A stretch of DNA of 64,000 nucleotides from Anthopleura xanthogrammica. Its lineage: Eukaryota; Cnidaria; Anthozoa; Actiniaria; Actiniidae. The stretch is from contig OZ025208.1 of the NCBI GenBank assembly GCA_964019055.1, positions 3,208,453 to 3,272,452 of the forward strand. The letters are read 5' to 3'. The position numbers were made by a program, and so were the translations under genes. Under the pieces are notes generated by a model that worked only from the letters and a program-made list of their open reading frames with translations, was not told where the DNA came from and made no database searches. Shown here one piece after another: positions 28,201 through 39,200 of this stretch. Position 1 is the first letter of the stretch; each line of letters starts with the position of its first letter.

Positions 28201-31200
28201 TAACTTCTTTGCAGGAGGTAATAGAATATCAGTCACTTTTGATTCCCAAGATCAAAAAACCGAGGTTAAATACAGTAGACTAAACATATGGAAAAATGTG
28301 TTATCTCAGCAATATATACTCTATATGTCCTACAAATGTGGAACAGAGACTGGCAGTCTCTTAGGATGGAAAGACTACTTGAATCTGCTGCCAAGGAACT
28401 CTGGTGGTTTTAGGATTCACGAGTCAACTTGTCGAGGAAAGCAAGGTATAGACATGTTGTGTTATCAGTTGTATCAACTCGATGGTCATAAGTTTTAATT
28501 ATTAATCTTTTAATATAAGGAAATGTTATGAGTTTAATTGGTGCATCAAGTCTCGAGACATCCAGTAGCTTAGCAAGAATAGAGAGCCCGCGATACGAGA
28601 GGTCATCGGAATCTCCAGGGAGATGTTTGAGGTTCAAGTACAAAATGTGGGGACCTGGAACGAAGGTGTTGATAATTTATCAAGAATTTGATAACAAAGA
28701 ATACAGTAAGAGACCGATATGGATGGTCAAAGACAGTGAGGACAGTAGATGGAGGGATGGACAAGTAACACTGACAGCAGTAACGGCATATAAGGTTAAA
28801 TAAACTACAGGAAATTATTTTTCCTTCATTTTTCCAACTTATATATTACGGGTTTCTATCTTAAATCAATGTTTTCAACCGGTTTCAGTCTAAGCTCAAC
28901 TCATAGATTGCAAATTAGATCAGATTAGGGAAGCACGGCTGGCGTAGCGGTGAGAGCGCTCGCCTCTCACCAAGGCGACCCAGGTTCGATTCCAGGACTC
29001 GGTATCGTATGGGAGTAGAGTTGTTTGTTTGTTCTCTCCTGTGCCTCGAGGGTTTTTCCGGTTTTTCCTCCCTCTGCAAAAATCAACTTCTAAATTCCAA
29101 TTGGAATGCGGTGGATGAAGAGCCACTCTGTGGACTCCACTGTTAATTTTCATTCATTTTATTTTTAATTATCTATTTATTGCTTACGACTTTAAAAAAC
29201 ACATCTGGACGTCACTTGCCGTGTCCCAGAATTCTGATTGGATGAGCAGTGATTTCACTCGCTTTGTCTGTATTGGGCAATTTAAGCACCAAAGAATCTT
29301 GAACTAAAAAATGAAGGCAGAAGTTTCAAAATTGCATTTTTAAAATGAGGAGGGGGAATCTGGAATCTTGTTCGATCAAAACCCTCTTTGATACGTCAAA
29401 CATAACAATAGTCATGTAAAAAAATTGTTACACAGGGATGGTGTTCGCCGCACATCTTAACCACGATGGTACAACCAGTAAAGTAGACGTATGTATCAAT
29501 AACTAAAATATATTTTTTTAAAGCTTGCTATCGAAGGTGAAATCACAAATAAGCCAAGATTGATGTCGATAGGTGCCTTACACACCAACGAGGGTTACTG
29601 TAATGATGTCGTACCACCATCAGCAAGAGAAGGTGAGATAACGTTGAAGAATCAATAAAAGTCTGGGGTCTGTTAGCTGGTCAAGTGCTAACTGTCGGGC
29701 GCTCTTCACTGAACACATGCAATGGACTGAGTTTTTCTTACATTTTCAACTATCAGTATTGAAAGCAAAATGAAATGAAAACTTGAATTTACAGACTTTG
29801 ATTTTGTTCTACATTTAAACACACAGCTTGCAACGAGATCCTGACCAACAATACAGGCTACATCGTCTCGCCCTATTATCCTGGCTACTATGACAACAAT
29901 GCAAGGTGTACGTGGACAATCAAAGCAAGAGAAGGTTACTTGATTCGTTTGGAGTTTAGAGCATTTGAAATGGAGTTGAGCCCGCGATGTTCAGCTGACT
30001 TCGTAGAAGTCTATGATGGAGGAGAAGCCCTATCCACTTTTCGTATTGGTCGGTACTGTGGAACAAGGTAAAGGGAACAAAAACATGACTTAAAACTGAT
30101 TTATCATTTTATACCTTAAACTTCTTGAATTTTTTATTATTTTTTTTAGTTTTAGTTTTATCGTAGCAACTTTGTCTTTCATTGTCTGTTTGTCTATTTT
30201 AGACAGAGTTTTACATTTTTTTTCGCCTGATCCCGCACCCTCGTAAAAATTCATCATATTTGCACTCCAAAAAGCCTGTTTATTTTTTTCAAACAAAGGC
30301 ATTAAATGTTTTGTTACAGTTACAGCTTTTATGCTTGATTATTTTTTTCTGATAATTTGCAGATATCCACAAATAATCCAGTCGCAGTCAGACACGATCA
30401 AGATAACATTCACGTCCAATAACAAAGTTACGCGATCTGGATTCAAAGCTTATTATCAGATAATAAAAGGTACAAAGACAGACAGCAGATTCTCGTTCAG
30501 ATTCACGTGGTTGGGCGTGTCCCTGCAATAACATTGTGTCCCCACGACGTGACCTGTTACGTCAAACAGCTTCTATGCATTTAGAAGTTAAGACGAAGGG
30601 TGCTTCACTTTCAGTTATAACTTCTTACTTAAATACTTATCTTCAAACTTTGTTCTTTCCCAGATACAGAAGATGACGGCTGTGTTCAAGGTATGAAGCA
30701 CACTGCACTGTCATACGTCTGATGCTTACTGTTATGATCTCACTGTTAGTAAAGTCATGGGATATAGAGATGGAGGGTGGAACTAACGATTTTGTTATTG
30801 TTGACTACTTTTTCCACACAGACTGTCCCTTTTCATGTACCTGCCGAAGGGAAACAAATGGTAGTGGAATTATACTAACTTCGCGTAAATTGCTGTCTAT
30901 TCCTGGCCGACTGCCCAAGAACAGTAAAGCCACGTAAGTATCGGCTCTTGGATTCCTTGGGTTGGCAATGCAAATAATAATATAGATTGTTTTGCAGTTG
31001 AATGTCGTTTAATGGCTGTTCATTGTATCAGATTGAGTATTTCATTTCAGCTATTTTACACCACTTTTTCTTTGTATCGATAGCTTATTTTCAGGAAGTA
31101 AGATTTACCAGTTGAAAAGTAATGCATTCATCCAACTAAATTATCTCTCGTTGATGTAAGTAAAACTAAGATAGCCATTGAACAAGAATTTCATAGTTTA

Positions 31201-34200
31201 ATCGTTGGATTATAATATTGTTAAGTCCAGAGACACAGGGGACACAGGAGAAACCTTGGTGACCCCATAGCTCTGTGGTTCTTACTGCGCATCGTATATT
31301 AGACACCGAGTATTTGAAGGCATATCGTATAATATGTGAAGTGCTTTGATACTGTCCTTGTTCATGGTATCCAACAAAATAGCGTGGGCAAATACTCGCC
31401 GATTGGAACACGGGAGAAAGCACTAACGTTTCTAGATCTTCAACCCTATGTAAGAGCTGAATCTTTTTTATCTATGCGTACGGCGCGCTTTAAAGAGAGA
31501 GAGAGAGAGAGATAAATTTTAACTTTTAGCTAAGCCCATTTGTACGCGAGTGGTTCGTGTGAAGAAAAGACAATTAAGAAAGAAAAGAAGAAATAAGTCG
31601 AGTGTTCCATAACCCTCTAATAAACCGTTCCTAAGTTCATTCATCAGCTAAGCGAGTCAATCATTGGAACCTGTTTTGTTTCTTTTCTTTTTAGTGATTT
31701 GAGCTTTAATCGAATATTCTTGGTTGAAGAAAAGACATTTGTAAACTTACCATCATTAAAGACATTGTAAGTAACTTGAAAAACGTACTGGGCTGTGATA
31801 TGAACAACATGGTAGCTGTAGAGCTTAAGAAAAGTAAACTACTTCTTCCAGAGTGTTTATGTCACACACACAGGTGCCCATTTAAGATTTTATGTTTTGT
31901 TTCTTTTAAATGCGAGCGTCTTTTTTCCCGTATCATATGAAAAAAAGGTTTATAGCCAGCCAATCAGGGCGCATTATATCTGATACTTGTCTTTTTTTTA
32001 AATGGACTAGGACGGTAGTGAGCAAGTACTTGCTCAGCAGCGCGGCACACTTTGAATCTTTGAGTCAGAATATTCTAATCACATTTGAAGCCCTTGGTTT
32101 TTCTGAAGAAAAATTTTCGCATTTTACTTTCAGACGACTTAATGGGAATTTCATTAAAGAAGCTTTGAAAAACATGTTTTGTGGTCTGGAGCAACTTGAA
32201 GCTATGTAAGTGCAAAACAATATGACTCTTGATACTGGAAGAAGGATCTTCTAACAAAATATATTTTCTCCATGCAGGGACCTTGGAGAAAATTTAATTT
32301 CCAATGTCTCGCCGGATGCGTTTTCTGGTATTCGAGGTCTTCGTGCTCTGTAAGTATTTCATAATCGCAGTTATGAAGTAAACCCATTGCTTGTGTTGTG
32401 CAAGCGGTTGAGGCTGATGAGTTCTATCTTATGTTTATTGTTTAGGAGCCTTCGTAGCAACCAGATAAAGAGTTTGCACGGATTGACCTTTCAAAATAAC
32501 ACGAATTTGACATATCTGTAAGTGCTGTTGAGTTTTTTAAAGTTTTGGAAATAAGCTGACTGAAAAATGAGGGAAGGAATGAATGAATGAAAGAAAATAA
32601 AAACAAGAAAAGGCAGTCTGGAAGGGGCGAAAAAAATAAAGAAAAGGAAAGAAGGAAGGAAGGAAAGAAGGAAGGAAGGAAAGAAGGAAGGATAAATAGT
32701 TAGATTATCATTTCTTTAACTGTTGTTTCCAATCTGTGTCTTTTTCTAGATACCTTCAAGATAATCAGCTGAAAATAATTCCTGCTGGGATCTTTCGTCA
32801 ACAAAAGTACCTTGAGATCTTGTAAGTACCTAATGTCAATTCTTTCCGCAAGTCATTGTTTAGTATTTGCGATTAGATAACACTAGTGACTTCTATTATT
32901 TATCAGAGTAAATGGTTTGAACCCAGGTGTAGTAGTTGAGTGAGTAATGTGATCGTCCGGTTGAGTGTAGTCTTGAGAAAGACTGTTGTTGGTAGAGACT
33001 GACTCATTGCCAGAAATATGGGACATGAGCCTGCTCATACATGCGCAATGATGCGTTTCAGCTTACAAAATAGCCGCCGAGTCTTATAGGAAATGTATGG
33101 GGAATATAGAGCTTCCTCTATTTACGGCGAATAGGGTTTTATTTCCTCTGAGCTCCACATCGCGACAAACAACCCACCCTACAAGCTACTAAATAAGCGT
33201 AAAATGATCATTGAATCATGCGACATATTGGTTCCCGGACTACTTGCCTTCGAAAGGCTTCGAAAGCTCAAGATTCCATACATCGTCTATAAATCTGGCC
33301 ACACTTGACCCCAAAATCGTCTTATTTGAGCTCGAAAAAATTTAAAAGTAAAAGAGCTCCACCTCGATATCGCCAAACGAGTGTTTAATAAATCAAAACC
33401 GCTCAAAATAGACAGCATGCCTTCAGAATGTAGGTTCCCAAGAAGCTTGAAGTTAGGTTAAATTTTAAGCGATTCGACGCGTTGTTAGCTCGTAGTTTTC
33501 AGTTAAAAATGACAAGAAACCACAGAGAACTGCTCCAAACAGCTTCAAAACCCCCTAAACATCGCCATTTTGTTTTTACATGCTTCTATTGACTGCTGAG
33601 ATACAATAAGGAAGCTTAAAGTAACGATTTACGTTTGAAACTTGTTTCTTGTCCTTCATGGGCTTCCTGTGGTGAGGCTTATCAACAGAAAAATAATAGT
33701 TGTTCTTTTGATTGTCAAGTAACTATTTCTTGGCAAGAATTGTTTTACTAACATCATAGTTGAATATAAATATGTGCTTCGAAACCATGTAGTTATATTT
33801 TTCCTCTAGAAAACCACTTCATTTTCATTCATGCGTAACACCGCTGACAATGTCCAATATTTCTGGCAAAGTTTTCGACAACCTGAGCGGAAGTCATCTT
33901 CAGAGTACAGTGTTGAATGAAAGACAGTAGAGGGTATTTATATCTCTGGTGCTGCGGTCGTAATCATAAACAGTAATTAGTCGGTATTGCTCTGGGTAAC
34001 GTAGGTGTTATCACAAAGTGATAGTCTATTGTTCTTCAGTAGCGTCATCTATAAAAGTGCTAACGTTGTGTTGCTCACAAACCCGTTACGACCCTACGAC
34101 ACTTGTTAACTAAGACAAAGACCCACCACTTAACAGACAATGAGCTATTTACAAAATAGCTTGCACTGACTGTGACGCTACCTACATTGGCGAGACAGGG

Positions 34201-36196
34201 AGGAACTTAAACACTAGACTTACTGAACACAAACGCGCAACAAAAAACGGAGACCCCAACAACCACATCGCTGTACATTACAAAATGACTGGACATACTA
34301 TTGACTGGGACTCTGCTACATGCATTACATACTGCACTAACTATCATCAACGTCTTTCACTTGAGAGTTGGTTCACCAACTTAGAACAAGAACCACTTAA
34401 CTGCAGTCAGACTCTACCGGCACCCTACAAAAGACTCATCCATGACCTCAAACAGACCGATGACGCTACTGAAGAACAATAGACTATCACTTTGTGATAA
34501 CACCTACGTTACCCAGAATAATAGACCACTACTTGCGACTATACCGACGCGACTATACGCAATAACGACTAATACTCCAGTTTCGAGTTCTCTTTTACGC
34601 TGTGTTAGCCTCAATTGTGCGTAAATTATGCAGAAATTTAGATAAAACTCGTGAAATTTCAAAGTATTTTTATTGTCTTCTTTACACACAGATCTCTTGA
34701 ATTTCCACGGGCTGTTACTGAATGAAAGAATATATTACACGGTTTTGAGGCTAACACAGCGTAAAAGAGAACTCGAAACGGGAGTATTACTGTTTACGAT
34801 TACGACCGCAGCACCAGAGCTATAAATACCATCTACTGTCTTTCATTCATCACTGTACTCTGAAGATTACTTCCGCTCAGGTTGTCGAAACGTCAGTCTC
34901 TACCAACAACAGTCTTTCTCAAGACTACACTCACCCGGACGATCACATTACTCACTCAACTATTATTTATCATTTCGTTATTCCTTTCTGCAGGCTTCTT
35001 CATCAAAACAGAATCCAACGAATCGACAAATCATCTTTTGAAGGCCTTGAAAACCTGCGAAAACTGTAAGCTATCACAATAGCAATGATCTACAGAACTG
35101 AAAAAAAAAAACAACGTATGAATGAATATAAGGAAATCAAGGGTGTAGTGATAGTTCACCTGCCTTTTATCGGGTCTGGCTCGCCGTCTGATGTGAGTAA
35201 AGTTTGTTAGGTTTCTTAGTCAGGTATGTTAGCGACAGAAATAGAAAAGATTGTTCGACAAAGCATTTTCCAAGTTGTTTTCTGGTTATTATATTCATAC
35301 CGGGATGTTCAATTTGCTTTGAGTTAAAACAGTATTTCAGTTAACAAAGGCTACTTTTATTTCAGATTTAAAAAAGCAAAGCAAAATAAAAACCCTATAT
35401 TCGAAAATGTTTTGACATTTTTAACATTTTAATCTTTTCAAGTTCTAGGTTTTATCTGCGGAAATTAGAGAAAGCTTATCGAAGTTATCGTAAACTTGCC
35501 TTCATCTAAGAACAACACCTTCCTCGTTGTTGTTATTTTTGTTTTTTACTTTAAGTATTGAAGAAACTTTTTCAAAAGATTCCTTAAATTCCTTAAAAAG
35601 AAAACTCGAAGACTCGCTTTTTCGTTTTACGATACTTCACAACTCGTGAATAAAAACCGTACGCGCGCACTTTCCATGAAGTAATCTCCATATATTAGAT
35701 AGGTGTTACTGTCAACATTACGGTATAAATAAAAAAAAGATTATAGAGGCTTTGCACCATCACGTGACTCGCGTAGCGTCGGTTAGCAACGGTAACTACG
35801 CCGCCATGACAGGAGGCATGTAAACCATAACAAAGTATAGTAACGAACGCGATTAGAAAAGTTTTTTGTGTTGTTGGATGTGGAAAACGCTCTGAAAGAG
35901 ACACAAATGTCAGAATTTTAAACGTTCCTAAGCAGATCAAGCATTAAAGCTAAAAAACAAGAGAGGTTTTAAAGCGAAGACGAAAAAAATGGCTTGCAAA
36001 CATACGACGAGAGGCGTTTCAAAAGGGCAAGTTAAGAACCCAATGGTTTGCTCGCTTCATTTTCACGAAGTTGTTTTCAAAGTGCAACTAGCTTATTCCT
36101 TCAAATAAATTGAGTGGTACAAATTATTCGAGATCGAATGTATACACCAGGACGATAAATGTGTTCATTGATTGTATTGTTATCACGCATAGAATG

Positions 36197-36278
<82 letters not shown>

Positions 36279-39200
36279 GAACCAACCGACCAATAAACCA
36301 ACCACCTAAACAACCCGAACCAGATAAACAACCAACCGACTGAACGAACGAACAACAAAATAAACACACAAACTAACAAACGAACGAAAGAACGCGTGAA
36401 AGAACGAACGAACGAACATTAAAACAAACAAACAATAGAAAAACAAGCAGACAAACAAACAGCAACAAAAAACAAATAGACAAACAGCAAACTGACAAAC
36501 AGACAATCAAAAAAACAAAACAAGCAGATAATCATTCAAACAACCACCAACAAATCAAGAGTCATTGTCCTTCCAAAAACACGATTTTCCATGATTCTTG
36601 GGCTAAAAAGGTACCCACCCCTGTAACTTTTGAACCAAAATGCAGAAATCAAAACCAAAGTAGACTTTGCAATATCTCATGAAGTCCAACTTCTGCATCA
36701 AGTTTGGTCAAATTCAGTTGACCCCCATTTTCATCTTCTGGAACACTTTCTGGGACAATGACTTTTAAACTAACCAATCATCAATTAACAAATATTAACT
36801 AAACAGCCAAAACATAACAAAACAATCAAGAGTACGAATGAACCTTATTAATGCTTTTAAAATTATTTAAAGGTCGTTGGAGAACAATTCCATCAACGAA
36901 CGAACCATTCCAAAAGGTGTATTCAAGAACATGCACAAATTGACATTTCTGTAAGTGGTAATTTGCGAATGTGTATTACAATTTCCATATATATTTTTTA
37001 TAATATTTTGATTTAAATATCTTCTCTCAAATATCTTCTCTCCTTCTCTAGAATTTATACTTTCTGTTTCATGGTACCGTTATAGGTCAACAGACAGTTT
37101 CATCATGTGTTGCTATGCAACCACGTCTATTCCTACCCTTAACTGCGAATCCCCTGGCAACGAGTTCTCCAGCTGTGAAGACATGCTGAAAAGTGTTGTA
37201 GTAAAAGTCTGCATTTGGGCGGAAGGTGTTCTCGCTACCTTTGGCAATTTGGCTGTCATTTCATGGTGGATATTCCTTTCAACAAAACGAAGAAGAACAA
37301 AAATAAAGATAAACAGTGTCCAGTCCTTGTTATTTTGCCATCTCGCCTTTGCTGATCTTCTCATGGGAGTATACCTTCTGCTCATTGGAACTTACAATGA
37401 AATATGGAAGGGCGAATACTTTCTGCACGATGTGGAGTGGAGAGCTGGTCTCAATTGTGAAATAGCAGGCGCCATTGCCACTTTGTCAAGCGAAGTTTCT
37501 GTAATGATTCTGGTTGCCATAACAGCGGATAGGATAAATACAATTCTTTTCCAGTTCTCAGGCAGACGCACCAATCTGAAAATAGCTCATGTTCTTTGTC
37601 TGTGTATTTGGGTCATTGGATTCTTCATGTCCTTTACTCCCCTCTTTGCACCAACATACTTCAATGACAAGGTTTCAAGCTTCAGTTTTTACGGCCGTTC
37701 AACTGTCTGTCTGCCGTTGCAGTTGACCACCGATCGCCCTGCCGGCTGGGAATATTCGGTTGCTGTTTTCATAGGCTTGAATGGTGCAGCTTTCTTCTTT
37801 ATATTGGCTGGTTACATCGCCATATTCATAAAAGTTCGAGAATCTGCACGAAATGTGCGTTCATCATCAAGCTCCGAATCGGCATTAGGAAGACGGGTTT
37901 TATTTGTGATTTTGACCGATTTCTTTTGCTGGATGCCTGTCATGGTTCTTGGTGTGCTCTCTCTCGTCTATGACTTCAATGAACCTTCTGTGTATGTCTG
38001 GGTAGCAGTATTCGTACTTCCCGTCAACTCAGCCATCAACCCACTACTGTACACCTTCTCTTCCTCTCCGACGATCAACAGCATGAAATCCATCAGAAAA
38101 AGATTGATGAAAACTACAGGTAATGATATCCTTCATGTAATAAAATATAGAATAAAATAATGATAAAATAAATGGGTTTTAGCAAAGGCATCAATACAGA
38201 GTAGCTATCATCATCCACTGAAATTCCAATTTGAATTTAGAAGTTGATTTTTGCTGAGGGAGGAAAACCGGAGAACCCGGAGAACATTTGATGCCGAGTC
38301 CAGGAATCGAACCCGAGACCCGAGAGATGAGCACCAAGTGAACTGCACCCTTGATTCCAAAATCACGTTGGGTAGCTAGGTAGTGCGGAGAAGAGGTAGA
38401 CAAAGTTATCTTTGCAAGACTGGTTGCCAGGAATGGAGAGGTGGAAATAATATCAATGCTCTTTATACAAAAGATTGAGAGCGCGATGTGATTGTCTGAA
38501 AAGTCAAGTTTTATTAGAAAAAGATCCCATATTAGGGTTTATTGCCCAGTACCGCTCATATGAGGAGAGTTGCTTTATAATTCTATTCCTTGCCACAAGG
38601 GTTCTTCTCCAAGTTTTCCGGTGTTCCTTCTTGTGTAAAAATCAACTTCTAAATTCCCATTCAATCTGGCGTCGAAAATTAATTAAACCGCTGAACTATT
38701 GACTACTGATATGAAAGATACTTTATTTATCAGCTCGGCAAGTAGGCCCTGTGGCTTTGCCAATGAGGGAACTGAGGTTTTGCCGAGAACGAGAAAACCC
38801 AGAAGAAATAGTTCAGCAAGGACTTCATTAACTCTTCTGAAGACAGACCACCAAACCGCTGAGGTGAGTACAAAACAAGTATCTTAACGATATAAAACAT
38901 TGATCAGTAATGTGATAAGGCTTTGTATGGTTGGTTATTGTATTGTTACTGGTTTAGTATGGTTTCTGTTTTCGTCATCCCGGAATCCAATACAGGTTCA
39001 CGGAAGCAGTATGATATGGGATCCATAATTTCGGCATCTCCCAGAATCCGGAGTGAATCCACCATCGTTCACGATTCTAATAATGTTTGTTTTTCTATAA
39101 CACACAAGCTGTCCTCATTGTCCGTATTCACATATTAGTCCTTTTCCTCCCGTTTTGTAGCCCAGAAGTTCTTTTTAAAATACTTCATGTTTCTTGTACT

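Larger units (their letters stand above)
32931..34963 (+). mobile_element. Penelope-like element fragment with long inverted terminal repeats
   Basis: The left end (32931-33003, continuing at 33872-34060) is the inverse of the right end (about 34440-34963). Shared text includes agttgagtgagtaatgtgat, gagaaagactgttgttggta and gtgttatcacaaagtgatag. Between the arms lies a GIY-YIG endonuclease domain. Inverted LTR-like ends with GIY-YIG fit Penelope-like retroelements. The reverse transcriptase is missing. The element lies in the LRR intron between exons 31 and 32, in the same orientation as the host gene. Confidence 0.75.
35066..36872 (+). other. Intron before last LRR exon: THAP relic, GA microsatellite, low-complexity A/C tract
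   Basis: Holds the THAP fragment (35858-36072), a (GA)n run (36201-36274) and an A/C-rich low-complexity tract (about 36275-36550) built from aacaaac/aacgaac words. The long minus-strand frames here (Leu/Ser repeats and Phe/Val-rich) are products of this composition. Confidence 0.7.

Noticed and set aside
27980..28498. 172-codon open frame as a single gene
   Set aside because: Its first part is a G-rich repeat element and only the part from 28215 is receptor exon 19, which has a clear acceptor (cttctttgcag).
28931..29005. Possible tRNA gene on the plus strand
   Set aside because: A and B boxes are present but the cloverleaf does not close, and the body recurs as SINE copies at 38.2 and 38.6 kb.
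36101..36506. Minus-strand frames with Leu-Ser repeats and Phe/Val-rich hydrophobic text that mimic membrane helices
   Set aside because: They translate the (GA)n microsatellite and the adjacent A/C-rich low-complexity tract inside a receptor intron.
37048..37085. Extra exon or longer start of the 7TM exon from the acceptor ccttctctag
   Set aside because: Reading from there in the required phase meets TAG at once; the acceptor at 37085 restores the LRR/hinge frame.
37113..37574. Minus-strand frames opposite the 7TM exon
   Set aside because: Antisense shadows of a strongly supported receptor exon, without any recognisable domain.
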